Shown: positions 29,453-42,335, numbered from the stretch's first letter. The stretch is DNA of 64,000 nucleotides from Mesorhizobium loti (GCF_003148495.1 NZ_QGGH01000001.1:578347-642346); one strand, 5' to 3'. The notes: generated by a model not told the origin, from the sequence alone. Numbers and translations are program-made.

Positions 29453-30399
29453 CGCGGCTTCTCCCGCAGTTCCGAATAGAGATAGGGCACGATGATGGCG
29501 ACGATGGTCATCAGCATGATCACCGCACTTGCCGAGCCGACGGCCATCTCGTTGCGCTTGAACGTGTATTCATACATGAAGTTGGACGGTAGCCAGGCCG
29601 AGCCGCCCGGCCCGCCGCTGGTCAGCGCCACGACCAGATCGTAGGATTTGATGGCGAGGTGCGCGAGCACGATGAAGGCCGACAGGAAGATCGGCCGCAG
29701 CAGCGGGATGACGATGCGGCGATAGAGCTGGAAGGTGGTGGCGCCATCGATCTGCGCCGCCTTCATGATCTCGCCGTCGATGCCGCGCAGGCCGGCCAGG
29801 AACATCGCCATGATGAAGCCGGAAGCCTGCCAGACGCCGGCGATGACCACCGTGTAGATGACGAAATCCTTGTTCTTGATCCAGTCGAAATGGAAGCTCG
29901 TCCAGCCCCATTGATGCAAGGTCTGCTCGAGGCCGAGGCCGGGATCGAGGAACCATTTCCAGGCGACGCCGGTGACGATGAAGGACAGCGCCATCGGGTA
30001 GAGGTAGATCGGCCTCAGCACGCCTTCGCCGCGGATCTTCTGGTCGAGCAGGATGGCCAGGAACAGGCCGAGCGCCAGGCAGATGAAGATGTAGAGGAAA
30101 CCGAAAATGCCCATATTGGTGATCGACGTGTACCAGCTTGACGGCGGGTCGGTGTCGAAGGTCCAGCCCCACAGCCGCTGATAGGCGCGCGAGCCGGTGA
30201 TGACATAGGACGGGAAGGTCTTGGAATTGGTGAAGGATAGATAGATCGTCCATAGGATGAAGCCGTAGACGAAGACGATGGTGATGGCGAAGCTCGGCGC
30301 CAGAACGATCTTCGGCAGGGCGTCCTGCAAGCGCGAGCGCACCGAGGCGCGGTGCCGCTCCGGCGTCAGCTTGATCTGGCTTGTCGCTACCGTGCTCAT
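29449..30399 (-). CDS. Sugar ABC transporter permease (MalF/GtsB-like)
   Basis: A 316-residue permease with about six helices (PKIVLAPSFAITIVFVYGFI first) and the EAA loop (EIMKAAQIDGATTFQLYRRI). GGAGGAG lies just ahead of the ATG. It follows the binding-protein gene after a hairpin and is coupled to the second permease by ATGA. Confidence 0.93.
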   Translation of the reverse strand: MSTVATSQIKLTPERHRASVRSRLQDALPKIVLAPSFAITIVFVYGFILWTIYLSFTNSKTFPSYVITGSRAYQRLWGWTFDTDPPSSWYTSITNMGIFGFLYIFICLALGLFLAILLDQKIRGEGVLRPIYLYPMALSFIVTGVAWKWFLDPGLGLEQTLHQWGWTSFHFDWIKNKDFVIYTVVIAGVWQASGFIMAMFLAGLRGIDGEIMKAAQIDGATTFQLYRRIVIPLLRPIFLSAFIVLAHLAIKSYDLVVALTSGGPGGSAWLPSNFMYEYTFKRNEMAVGSASAVIMLMTIVAIIVPYLYSELREKPR

Positions 30400-30459
30400 G
30401 GGGCTCCTCCCGTCGACGCGAGGCCAACCAGGTTCGCGGATATTAGTTCGCGGATTTGG

Positions 30460-30485
30460 GCCTTCCCCGCCGGAGCGGGGAAGGC
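30460..30485 (-). promoter_or_regulatory. Intercistronic hairpin after the sugar-binding-protein gene
   Basis: A perfect 11-bp inverted repeat (GCCTTCCCCGC at 30460-30470, GCGGGGAAGGC at 30475-30485) follows the binding-protein stop. It has no T run, so it probably stabilises the binding-protein message rather than ending transcription. The same layout is seen in the other ABC operon at 14817. Confidence 0.7.
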
Positions 30486-30503
30486 GTTTTGGGTGTGTGG
30501 CGC

Positions 30504-31757
30504 TTACTTGGCGTCGTCGATCGCCTTGACCAGCTCGGTCACGGCCTCGTCCGAGGTCTTGATCTGACCATGGACGAACTTGGAGACGACATCCTTGTAG
30601 GCATTGGCGACCGCCGGAGGCGCGCCATAACCCTGGGCCAGCGAGCCGAACAGCGTGCCGCCGTCATTGGCTGCCTTCAGGTCGGCGATGCCCTTCTTGC
30701 CGCAAGCGTCGAAGTCGGTGTCCGGAACGTCGGTACGAGCCGGAACCGAACCCTTGACGACGTTGAAGGCCGACTGGAAGCTCTTCGACAGGGTGGCGGT
30801 GGCCAACGCGACCTGGGCGGCCTTGCGGTCGTCCGGAACGTTGAACATGCCGAACATGTCGGAGTTGTAGATCACCGAGCCGTCGGTGCCCGGGAAGCGA
30901 TAGCACAGGAAGTCCGTGCCCGGGGTTTTCTTGGCGGCGTGGAACTCACCCTTGGCCCAGTCGCCCATGACCTGCACCAGGGCATCGCCCTTGATGACCA
31001 TGGCGGTGGCAAGGTTCCAGTCGCGGCCCGAGAAGTTCGGGTCGACATAGGTGACGAGCTTGGCCAGGTTGTCGAACGACTTCTTCATCGTGTCGGATTT
31101 GAGCGAAGCGTCGTCGAGGTCGTTGAAGGCCTTCTTGTAGAACTCAGGTCCGCCAGTCGACAGCACGACCGAGTCGAACATGGTGGCTTCCTGCCAGTTC
31201 TGGCCACCGAGAGCGAGCGGGATCACGCCTGCCGCCTTGGCCTTGTCGAGCAGGGCAACGAAGTCGTCGAAGGTCTTCGGCTCGGTGCCGCCGATCTTGT
31301 CCATGACGGCCTTGTTGATCCACAGCCAGTTGACCGAGTGGACGTTGACCGGAGCCGCGACCCACTTGCCTTCATAGACAGAGAACTTCTGCAGGGCTGC
31401 CGGAACGGACTTGTCCCAGCCTTCCTTCTTCGCCGTCTCGGTCAGGTCGCCCATGACGCCGGCGGCGGCATAGTCGAGCACGGTGTAGCCGAGCATCTGC
31501 GAGGCGGTCGGATAGTTGCCAGCGGCAACCATCGCCTTCAGCGCGGTCATGGCAGCGTCGCCGCCACCGCCGGCGACCGGCACGTCTTTCCAGGCGTAGC
31601 CTTCCTTGGCCAGATCACCCTTGAGGACGTTGAGAGCAGCCGCTTCGCCGCCTGACGTCCACCAATGCAGCATCTGGACTTCCTTGACGTCCTCGGCATG
31701 GGCCGCGAAAGCCAGACCCGATGCGAGCGCCGTTCCGATAAGCAGTTTGCGCAACAT
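30504..31757 (-). CDS. Sugar ABC transporter substrate-binding protein (GtsA-like)
   Basis: A 417-residue periplasmic binding protein with a signal peptide ([20 protein letters not shown], cut after AHA). The start at 31757 has a GGAGG ribosome site seven bases upstream. The mature start ([20 protein letters not shown]) and [21 protein letters not shown] match the glucose/mannose-type binding proteins (GtsA) of family 1, so the ligand is likely a glucose-like sugar or a glycoside. It leads an importer operon inside the catabolic island, 59 bases after the aldehyde dehydrogenase gene. Confidence 0.92.
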   Translation of the reverse strand: MLRKLLIGTALASGLAFAAHAEDVKEVQMLHWWTSGGEAAALNVLKGDLAKEGYAWKDVPVAGGGGDAAMTALKAMVAAGNYPTASQMLGYTVLDYAAAGVMGDLTETAKKEGWDKSVPAALQKFSVYEGKWVAAPVNVHSVNWLWINKAVMDKIGGTEPKTFDDFVALLDKAKAAGVIPLALGGQNWQEATMFDSVVLSTGGPEFYKKAFNDLDDASLKSDTMKKSFDNLAKLVTYVDPNFSGRDWNLATAMVIKGDALVQVMGDWAKGEFHAAKKTPGTDFLCYRFPGTDGSVIYNSDMFGMFNVPDDRKAAQVALATATLSKSFQSAFNVVKGSVPARTDVPDTDFDACGKKGIADLKAANDGGTLFGSLAQGYGAPPAVANAYKDVVSKFVHGQIKTSDEAVTELVKAIDDAK

Positions 31758-31786
31758 GTACTTCCTCCCTTGTTGCATCTACACGA

Positions 31787-31804
31787 CCGGCGGATGCCCG
31801 CCGG
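31787..31804 (-). promoter_or_regulatory. Hairpin between aldehyde dehydrogenase and sugar-binding-protein genes
   Basis: CCGGCGG (31787-31793) and CCGCCGG (31798-31804) form a 7-bp stem just past the aldehyde dehydrogenase stop, with no T run. It could be a weak terminator or a processing site separating the enzyme genes from the importer genes. Confidence 0.5.
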
Positions 31805-31816
31805 GTTCTTCTCAAC

Positions 31817-33328
31817 TCAGCCGACCCACCATCCGGTGCGCTGGCCGCGATGAAACTGGATTGTCTTTTCCTCGGTATAATCCTCGACGGCACGCTTGCC
31901 GAGTTCGCGTCCGAGACCGGACTGCTTGTAGCCTCCGAAAGGCAGCTCGGGATAACCTTCCATGAATGTGTTCACCCAGACGGTCCCCGAACGCACCCCA
32001 CGCGCCACCGACATGCAAGTGTCGATGCTGGCGCCCCACACGCCCGCCGACAAACCATAGGGCGTGTTGTTGGCGATGTGCAACGCCTTTTCAATCGATT
32101 CAAAAGTCAACACCGAGAGCACCGGGCCGAATACTTCCTCGCGCGCTATGGCCATATCCTCGGTGACGCCGCGGATGATGGTGGGATCGAGGTATTGGCC
32201 GGCATTGGAGGCCAGCTGCTTGCCGCCGCTGTAGACGCTGCTGCCGTCGGTCTCGGCTGACGCCACGTAACCTGCCACCTTGGCCAGGTGGTCTGACGAG
32301 ATCATCGCCCCAACCTTGGTACGGTCATCGAGCGGATCGCCGACCGTCACCTTGGCTGTGAGCGCCTTGACGGCGCTGAGAAACTCGTCGGCGATCGCCT
32401 CATGCACGATCAGCCGGCTGCCGGCGTTGCAGCACTCGCCGGCATTGAAGAAGCCGCCGAACACCGCCGCGTCGGCGGCCGCTTCGAGGTCGGCGTCGGG
32501 GAAGACGATCTGGCCGTTCTTGCCGCCGAGCTCCATCGAGACTTTCTTCAGCGATTGCGCAGCCGAGGCCATCGTCATCTTGCCGACCCGGGTGGAGCCG
32601 GTGAATGACACCATCTCGACCAGGGGATGGCCGACCATCGGCGCACCGACATCGGCGCCAAGGCCGGCGAGGATGTTGACGACGCCGGCGGGCAGGCCGG
32701 CCTGCATCAGGATATCGCCGAGCACGAAGGTCGAGGCTGAGGTCATTTCGCTCGGCTTGACGACGGCCGTGCAGCCGGCGGCAAGCGCGAAGGGCAGTTT
32801 CTGGCTGACGATGAGGAACGGGAAATTCCACGGCGTGATGATCGAGACGACGCCGATCGGTTCGCGCAGCACGACGCCCAGCATGGCGTCGCCGAGATTG
32901 GCGTAGGATTCTCCATGCAGTGTGCGGGCAAGCGAGGCGGCATAGCGCCAGATGTCGACGGCGCCACCGATCTCGCCGCGTGCCTGGGCGATCGGCTTGC
33001 CGGATTCCAGCGCGTCGAGCCGGGCGATGTCTTCCAGCCGAGCCTCGATCAGGTCGGCCGCCTTGAGCAGGATCGCGGCGCGCTCGGCAGCCTTCATGCG
33101 CGGCCATGGGCCGGTCTCGAAAGCCCTGTGCGCGGCCTGCATTGCGGCTTCCACTTCGGCCTCGCCGGCCTGCGCATAGTGCGAAACGGTGAAGCCGTGG
33201 CCGGGGCTCTGGCGCGCAATCGTACGGCCGTCGCGGGCATCGACATGCTTGCCGTCGATCAGCAGCTTGTACCCCTTCGGCGCCTGGGACGCCTCGGCCG
33301 GCATGGAAATCTTGAGGGGTGCGTTCAT
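31817..33328 (-). CDS. Aldehyde dehydrogenase family protein
   Basis: A 503-residue NAD(P)-dependent aldehyde dehydrogenase with TPWNFPFLIVSQKLPFAL, FTGSTRVGKMTM, the base glutamate in MELGGKNGQIV, the catalytic cysteine in NAGECCNAGSRL and EEVFGPVLSVLTF. AGAGGAAACAC precedes the ATG. It lies nine bases after the enoyl-CoA hydratase on the same strand. In the island it could oxidise the aldehyde made by the choline dehydrogenase-like GMC enzyme to an acid, which the CoA transferase could then activate. Confidence 0.92.
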   Translation of the reverse strand: MNAPLKISMPAEASQAPKGYKLLIDGKHVDARDGRTIARQSPGHGFTVSHYAQAGEAEVEAAMQAAHRAFETGPWPRMKAAERAAILLKAADLIEARLEDIARLDALESGKPIAQARGEIGGAVDIWRYAASLARTLHGESYANLGDAMLGVVLREPIGVVSIITPWNFPFLIVSQKLPFALAAGCTAVVKPSEMTSASTFVLGDILMQAGLPAGVVNILAGLGADVGAPMVGHPLVEMVSFTGSTRVGKMTMASAAQSLKKVSMELGGKNGQIVFPDADLEAAADAAVFGGFFNAGECCNAGSRLIVHEAIADEFLSAVKALTAKVTVGDPLDDRTKVGAMISSDHLAKVAGYVASAETDGSSVYSGGKQLASNAGQYLDPTIIRGVTEDMAIAREEVFGPVLSVLTFESIEKALHIANNTPYGLSAGVWGASIDTCMSVARGVRSGTVWVNTFMEGYPELPFGGYKQSGLGRELGKRAVEDYTEEKTIQFHRGQRTGWWVG

Positions 33329-33337
33329 GTGTTTCCT

Positions 33338-34106
33338 CTAGGATCTCGAAAAGGCCGGCTTCTGCTTGGCCTTGAAGGCACCGACACCGGCCTTGAGGTC
33401 GCCGGTCATGGCGATGAAGCCGCTGGCCAGCGCTTCCGTGGCGGCGGCGCTTTCCTCACCTTCGGCGACCGCGATCATCAGCTTGGCGGCTTCCGTCGCC
33501 AGCGGTCCGCGCTCGGCGATCTTTTCGGCCCAGGCCTTGGCTTCGTCATGTGCCTTGCCGGTCTCGACCACCCGATCGACCACGCCCAGGGCCAGCGCTT
33601 CAGCCGCGAGAAGGATCTCGCCGCCCAGCGCCATGCGCCGCACCGTCTGCGCGCCGAAACGGCGCACGGCGCGCTGCGTTCCGGACCAGCCCGGCACGAC
33701 ACCGATCGAGGTTTCGGGGAAGCCCAATTTCACCTGTGTCTCCGCCACGCGGAAATCACAAGCCACAGCCAGTTCCAGGCCGCCGCCCAGCGCATGGCCG
33801 GACAAAACGGCGATGGTCGGCTGCCGCAACCGCGCCAGCCGGTCGAAGACGCGGTGGCCGTAGCGCACCCATTGCACCTGGAAATCGGCGGCACTCATCT
33901 GCGCCCACGCCTCGACATCACCGCCGGCGCAAAAGCCCTTGCCTTCGCCGCGCAGCAGCACGACGCGCACGCCGTCCGCGCCCTCGGCCGCGTCGAGCGC
34001 TGTCTCCAGCGCGCGCAGCATCGGGATGTCGAGCGCGTTGAATTTCTCCGGCCGGCGCAACGTGACGATGCCGATGGCGCCATCCTGTTCGAAGGTGACT
34101 AGAGAC

Positions 34107-34114
<8 letters not shown>
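33338..34114 (-). CDS. Enoyl-CoA hydratase/isomerase family protein
   Basis: A 258-residue crotonase-fold protein. The oxyanion-hole segments (AGGDVEAWAQ and GHALGGGLELAVACDF) and the glutamate in FPETSIGVVPGWSGTQ are present. The start at 34114 has GGAGGGG eight bases upstream and overlaps the CoA transferase end by eight bases; the frame continues to 34141 without need. It should hydrate or isomerise an acyl-CoA formed by the adjacent CoA transferase. Confidence 0.9.
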
Positions 34115-37776
<3,662 letters not shown>

Positions 37777-37812
37777 CCCGATGCATCCTCCCGACTTCAT
37801 GATCAAAATCTA

Positions 37813-37826
37813 TTGGAACGTTCTAA
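37813..37826. promoter_or_regulatory. Candidate LacI-family operator, site 1
   Basis: TTGGAACGTTCTAA, a near-perfect palindrome (one mismatch in each arm pair) centred on CG, lies 37 bases upstream of the regulator start. It shares the ten-base core TTGGAACGTT and the next C with site 2. A central CG within a short palindrome is the hallmark of LacI/GalR operators. Confidence 0.75.
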
Positions 37827-37978
37827 TCACCGGTTCGGTGCCGAGTCAATCAGGATTTTTTCGTCGGCCTGAAAGATCGATTGTCCGTACTCAAATGGCA
37901 TAGCCCGCAAGGCTTTCCGTGCTGCGCTGCAGCATTTGCCCGTGAATGGGCTCTGAATCCTAAAGGTTCTTGATTTAT

Positions 37979-37990
37979 TGGAACGTTCCA
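37979..37990. promoter_or_regulatory. Candidate LacI-family operator, site 2
   Basis: TGGAACGTTCCA is a perfect 12-bp palindrome, 29 bases upstream of the divergent DUF993 gene. Sites 1 and 2 are about 165 bp apart, roughly 16 helical turns, which would allow looping by a LacI-type dimer of dimers and joint control of both directions. Confidence 0.8.
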
Positions 37991-38018
37991 TTTATAGGCG
38001 CGGCAAAGGGAGAGATCG

Positions 38019-39173
38019 ATGGACATTTCCTTGCCTGGTGAGGGTGGCGGCAGCGACCGCTACACGCTGGTCGGCAAACCCGTGCAGCCGGTGATCGGGG
38101 CGCGGTTTTCGCGCATCGCCTATGCCGCCGCACACGTCGTTGCCGATCCGCTTGCGATGACCGATCCGTGGTCAAGACCGGTGGTCGACTGGGACAGGAC
38201 GATGGCGTTCCGGCACCATCTGTGGCGGCTCGGCTTCCGCATCGCCGAGGCGATGGACACGTCGCAGCGCGGCATGGGTTTCGACTGGGCAAATGCACAG
38301 GAGCTGATCCGCCGCTCGATCGCCGAGGCGCGCACCGTTGCCGGCGCCGATCTCGCTTCGGGCGCCGGGACCGACCATCTGGCGCCGAGCGCCGCCAAAA
38401 CAATCGACGACGTCATCAAGGCCTATGAAGAGCAGTTTGCCTTCATCGAAGGGCTCGGTGGCAAGGCGATCATGATGGCCAGCCGGGCGTTGGCAGCGGT
38501 GGCCAAGGGCCCGGATGACTATGTCAGCGTCTACGACCGCATCCTGTCCCAGGCCTCCGGCAAGGTCATCCTGCATTGGCTGGGCGACATGTTCGATCCG
38601 GCGCTCAGGGGCTATTGGGGCAGCAGCGATTTCGAGACCGCGCTCGACACAGTGGTTGCCATTATCGAACGCCACGCCGGCAAGGTTGAGGGGATAAAAA
38701 TCTCGCTGCTCGATGCCGGCAAGGAGGTTGCGCTCAGGAACCGCCTGCCGGACGGCGTCGTCATGTTCACCGGCGACGACTTCAACTATCCCGAACTGAT
38801 CGCCGGCGACGAGAAAAGACATTCGCATGCGCTGCTCGGCATTTTCGACGCCATCGCGCCAGTCGCCAACGCAGCACTGGCGAAGCTGGCGGAGAGGGAC
38901 CGAGCCGGCTATGACGCATTGATGGCGCCGACCGTGCCGCTATCGCGAAAAATCTTCGAGGCGCCGACCGAGTACTACAAGGCCGGCATCGTCTTCATGG
39001 CCTGGCTGAATGGCCATCAGGACCATTTTGCGATGGTCGGCGGCATGCAGTCGGCGCGCGGCATTGTTCATTATACCGATGTTTTCCGCCTTGCTGACCA
39101 GGCAGGATTGCTGGCCGATCCGGAGCTGGCGGTTGCCAGAATGAAGAGTCTTTGCGCCGTGGCGGGCGTTTGA
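38019..39173 (+). CDS. DUF993 protein (dihydrodipicolinate synthase-like aldolase family)
   Basis: A 384-residue protein of the DUF993 family, distantly related to TIM-barrel class I aldolases such as dihydrodipicolinate synthase. A candidate Schiff-base lysine lies in KVEGIKISLLDAG, and FTGDDFNYPELIAGDEKRHSH follows. No reaction is established to my knowledge. It is divergent from the LacI gene, with an operator palindrome just upstream, so it should be part of the same regulon and may carry out the carbon-carbon cleavage step of the pathway. It is convergent with the lyase-like gene. Confidence 0.82.
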   Translation: MDISLPGEGGGSDRYTLVGKPVQPVIGARFSRIAYAAAHVVADPLAMTDPWSRPVVDWDRTMAFRHHLWRLGFRIAEAMDTSQRGMGFDWANAQELIRRSIAEARTVAGADLASGAGTDHLAPSAAKTIDDVIKAYEEQFAFIEGLGGKAIMMASRALAAVAKGPDDYVSVYDRILSQASGKVILHWLGDMFDPALRGYWGSSDFETALDTVVAIIERHAGKVEGIKISLLDAGKEVALRNRLPDGVVMFTGDDFNYPELIAGDEKRHSHALLGIFDAIAPVANAALAKLAERDRAGYDALMAPTVPLSRKIFEAPTEYYKAGIVFMAWLNGHQDHFAMVGGMQSARGIVHYTDVFRLADQAGLLADPELAVARMKSLCAVAGV

Positions 39174-39211
39174 GCCGGGAGGATTCCCTCGCGGATATGA
39201 CGTCCTGGCTT

Positions 39212-41482
39212 CTAACGCCGTCGCCACAGCCAAAAAGGCGCGATCGCCTCATCTGGATGAAAAATGGGCTTGGTCGACCTTCCCAGGTCGGCAGGTGGCA
39301 TCCCCACAGGATCATGGTTCGCCAGGTCGAGAAGCAGCGGCCCAAGCCGATCCGGATCGACAGTTTCGGCCGACATGGTGTGTGGCTTGTTCTCGTGGGC
39401 AACAAGCCAGCGCAGCGCCTGAACCAGCCCCAGCCCCTCGGCGGTCTGGTGCTGCCAGAGATTGTCGCCGACCGAAGACAGGATACGGGCCAATGACGTC
39501 CAGCCTTGCAGGGTAAACATGGCGTAGTGCCTGGGGCGCGTTCGGGACAGTTCCCTGGGCAATGAACCGTCGGCCGCGACCTGGGCCGCGAGTCTCTCCC
39601 GAGCATAAAGGCCGATCTTGGCCAGCATGGCGCTGTCGCCAAGAAATGTGGCGATCGATGCCCGCTGCAAATCGTAGAACGTCCCTTGATTGCTGCTGCT
39701 GTAGAAGGCGGTTGCGGCTGTCGGCGCGATGTCCAGCCATTCGCAGTAGGAACCGAGCCAGGCTCTGAACGCCCTGCGATCCTCGTCGCCCAGCACTCCT
39801 GTTCGCTCGATCAGGCGCACGGCATCCAGGAAGAAATAGAAATCCTTCAGTTCGATGATGCCGTAGCCGGACCCTTCATTGTTGTCGTGGCCCGACCGCA
39901 CCTGCGCATAGCGCAAATGCGGGTTCATTCTTGTCCTGGGATCGACAAACCATGCGCGGATCAGCCCCGCGGCATGGGCGGCATAATGATGTCCACCAAG
40001 CACGGTTGCGGCCAGCGCAAGCACGGTCGTGTCGTCGAAGACGCGCTGCAAGCGCGTGCGATCGTAGGTTTCGCTTCCTGCTTCATACAATGCCGTGCCA
40101 GGCACGCGTTCGCCATCGCGCTGAACATAGGGCAGGCCACCGGGTCTGTCGGGGTCGGGCCACCAATAGGGCGCTGGATGAAAATAGTCCTGGGAATCCC
40201 CGCTGGGGGCCAGGCCAGTCTTGTCGAGCACGCTGAACGGACCCCGGGTGAGCGCCTGTCCAGCCGCGGCTTCGAGATGGCGCAGGATGGGCGCGTCCTT
40301 CACCGCGTGGGCCAGGGCGTCTTCGTCATAAAAAGTCAGGCGGGAAGCATCAAGCCGAGCGGCGATCGCCCTGGCGTCGCATTGATCGACCATGTCGACG
40401 ATCGCCCGATCGCGGCTGACCAGGCGCGCGACGAAGCCGGCCTTGCCGATCTCCAGATGCGAGCGTCCTGAATCCAGACGCGCCACCCAGCCCGCTTTCT
40501 GGAACAGCCCGGCATCCGCTGCCCGGGCCGGGCGCGGAAAATCCCAGGCGTCGTCGCGGTAGCGATCCCAGGAGCCGGGAACTCCCAACCTCCACAGCAT
40601 CTCGATTTTTGGCCGCCTTCCGTAGCCATAGTTTTCGTCGAACAGCTGCGTGGTGTCGGCTCGAAATATGATCTGCGGCTCTTCCTCGGCCGGCGGCTGG
40701 AAATCCTGGTCCAGCAGAAGCGCGTTGTCGACAATGCGCGCCATGGGCACCACGGCGTAGGGAAGGTGCGGGTTTTTCTCGATCGCGGACCGTATCCGCT
40801 GGAACGCAGACCCTGTCAGGTAGCAGTTCCCGTCCCAGGGCATCAGCCATTTTGCCCTATCGCGGGCAATCGCGAGCGCGGCGTTGCGAGCTCCATTGTT
40901 GTTCATCACATAGAGGTTCTTGCTGCGGCGAATGTACGTTTCGTAACGCCCGGACTGTGCTCCGCTCGCCCGGCCTTTCTCCGAGAATCTGAGGTCGCCG
41001 GCAGCAAGCCGATCGACGTCCCAGGATATCTTCCGGTACGCATCGAGCTCGAAGGGGATTGTGTGAAAATTCTGGAGGCGGCTTTCGAGCAGGCCGATGA
41101 TCCGGGCTTCCTCGTCGGTGTCGACTATCCGGTTGACGATCCAGAATTTTTCGCATCCCTCGAAGGCCGGTTCGTTTTCCAGGATGAACAGCACGTTGTC
41201 GTATGACTGGCCTTTGCGGTGTCGCGGTTCCAGATCGTTGCCGATGATCCGGATGAGCATGAAGGTGTCGGCAATCCGCGAGATCGCCGACGCCGCGTAA
41301 GTTTCGCGGGCCGCCTCGATCCGCTTGCCGAGGCCGCGTCGGTATTCAACGTTCTGCCTTGCCGAAATGAGCGCGCTGCTCAATGTCGACCACGGTGATT
41401 GCAATTGGGTGCGCACGCGTTTCAGTTCGCGATAGATCTTCGGCCAGGGCGACAGCTTTGCCTTTCCAGGCTGTGAAGTCAT
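39212..41482 (-). CDS. Fusion protein: glycosyltransferase-like N-domain plus alginate lyase-like C-domain
   Basis: A 756-residue protein in two parts. Residues about 70-350 look like a nucleotide-sugar glycosyltransferase-like domain (FMLIRIIGNDLEPRH, NNNGARNAALAIARDRAKWL followed by MPWDGN). Residues about 380-756 match the alginate lyase (AlgL, PL5-like) alpha-barrel, with PAPYWWPDPDRPGGLPYV, GHDNNEGSGYGIIELKDFYF, SSSNQGTFYDLQRASI and HYAMFTLQGWTSLARIL. The start at 41482 is favoured over 41599 because the extra residues look unlike coding sequence, but no strong ribosome site is seen. No signal peptide is visible. It is convergent with DUF993. The combination is odd for a degradative lyase and could serve polysaccharide synthesis and trimming. 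Confidence 0.72.
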   Translation of the reverse strand: MTSQPGKAKLSPWPKIYRELKRVRTQLQSPWSTLSSALISARQNVEYRRGLGKRIEAARETYAASAISRIADTFMLIRIIGNDLEPRHRKGQSYDNVLFILENEPAFEGCEKFWIVNRIVDTDEEARIIGLLESRLQNFHTIPFELDAYRKISWDVDRLAAGDLRFSEKGRASGAQSGRYETYIRRSKNLYVMNNNGARNAALAIARDRAKWLMPWDGNCYLTGSAFQRIRSAIEKNPHLPYAVVPMARIVDNALLLDQDFQPPAEEEPQIIFRADTTQLFDENYGYGRRPKIEMLWRLGVPGSWDRYRDDAWDFPRPARAADAGLFQKAGWVARLDSGRSHLEIGKAGFVARLVSRDRAIVDMVDQCDARAIAARLDASRLTFYDEDALAHAVKDAPILRHLEAAAGQALTRGPFSVLDKTGLAPSGDSQDYFHPAPYWWPDPDRPGGLPYVQRDGERVPGTALYEAGSETYDRTRLQRVFDDTTVLALAATVLGGHHYAAHAAGLIRAWFVDPRTRMNPHLRYAQVRSGHDNNEGSGYGIIELKDFYFFLDAVRLIERTGVLGDEDRRAFRAWLGSYCEWLDIAPTAATAFYSSSNQGTFYDLQRASIATFLGDSAMLAKIGLYARERLAAQVAADGSLPRELSRTRPRHYAMFTLQGWTSLARILSSVGDNLWQHQTAEGLGLVQALRWLVAHENKPHTMSAETVDPDRLGPLLLDLANHDPVGMPPADLGRSTKPIFHPDEAIAPFWLWRRR

Positions 41483-41896
41483 GGCAGCATGTCGGGAGCC
41501 CAGGTCCCGATCGCCGCCTTGGGGACGCGCGCAATTTCGCCAACCATTCCGATTTCGGTGCTGGACCATTTCTGATGGTGAGGTGACCGAGCCCTGCATA
41601 GTCCAACGCGATCAATCATGGAAAATTCTCTCGCATGCAACGTTGCGAATGTCCTGCTTACGGTTTCACGGCATCGATGACGGCAGGTTTGCCAGGCAAC
41701 GCCGACAAGACAATGCGATAAATCAAATCCGAAAACCACATAGCATGGCAAATGCCGCAGCATCGGCGATGTGCCTTATGGCGAAGGCAAGCTCGCAAAG
41801 ATTTTCACGGGTGATCGCAATTTTCTTTTGAACCAATTTCTCCCGAGGCGCGACCAAGCGGTGTGTCCAAACATGGTCCATCCAGGAGAACGTCTC
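41483..41896. other. Intergenic region upstream of the fusion gene and lipoprotein
   Basis: About 414 bases with no gene that I can support. It contains a 10-bp perfect palindrome GCAACGTTGC (41637-41646), and an AGGAG ribosome site belongs to the lipoprotein. It should hold the two divergent promoters. Confidence 0.6.
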
Positions 41897-42106
41897 ATGT
41901 TTACTGTTTCAAGAAACGTCCTTTTGGCCGCCATCGCCGTTTCGGTGCTGGCCGGCTGCAAGACAACCGCTCCCAGGGAATGCGACAAGCTGAAGCCTGG
42001 AGTGACCTACAACGGCAAATGCTGCGGTATCGGCGAGCCTTGTCGCGAAGGCAAGGGCGGCACGCCGGACAGGCCGGGAAATACACCCGATCCAGAGCCG
42101 CAATGA
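41897..42106 (+). CDS. Small outer-membrane lipoprotein
   Basis: A 69-residue protein with a lipoprotein signal (MFTVSRNVLLAAIAVSVLAG then C, lipobox LAGC at about residue 21), set by AGGAGAA upstream of the ATG at 41897. The mature part has a cysteine cluster (KCCGIGEPC) and a Pro/Gly/Asp-rich tail (TPDRPGNTPDPEP). It would be lipid-anchored in the envelope. I do not recognise a family. It is divergent from the lyase-like fusion gene and on the other side of a gap from tRNA-Val. Confidence 0.8.
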   Translation: MFTVSRNVLLAAIAVSVLAGCKTTAPRECDKLKPGVTYNGKCCGIGEPCREGKGGTPDRPGNTPDPEPQ

Positions 42107-42260
42107 TCTGATCGACTGTGGCCTATTCCGGTCAACGCCGGGACGGGCGCGTTGCGCTCGAAAAGCTCGCCAATATCCAGCTTCCCTTGGGGCGAACGAA
42201 ATCGTCCAACTCTGGCGAGCCGGCCAGGATGTCGATCTAAGTCTAATTGTCTGGATTGGA

Positions 42261-42335
42261 TGGTGGGCGTGACAGGGATTGAACCTGTGACCCCTGCAAT
42301 GTCAATGCAGTGCTCTCCCGCTGAGCTACACGCCC
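42261..42335 (-). tRNA. tRNA-Val (anticodon GAC)
   Basis: The minus strand reads GGGCGTGTAGCTCAGCGGGA and folds as a full cloverleaf. The acceptor stem is 42329-42335 with 42265-42271. The anticodon stem is CTGCA/TGCAG around the loop TTGACAT, giving GAC. The T arm is CAGGTTCAATC. A 3' CCA is encoded (42261-42263 complement). The tRNA reads GUC and GUU. Confidence 0.97.

Noticed and set aside
39212..41599. A start at 41599 for the lyase-like fusion gene
   Set aside because: The extra 39 residues have no recognisable secondary structure or conservation signal. The shorter start is favoured, although neither has a strong ribosome site.
42261..42335. tRNA-Val as an integration site of a mobile element
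   Set aside because: No integrase, no duplicated tRNA 3' end and no phage-like genes are seen on either side; the neighbours are conserved core genes.
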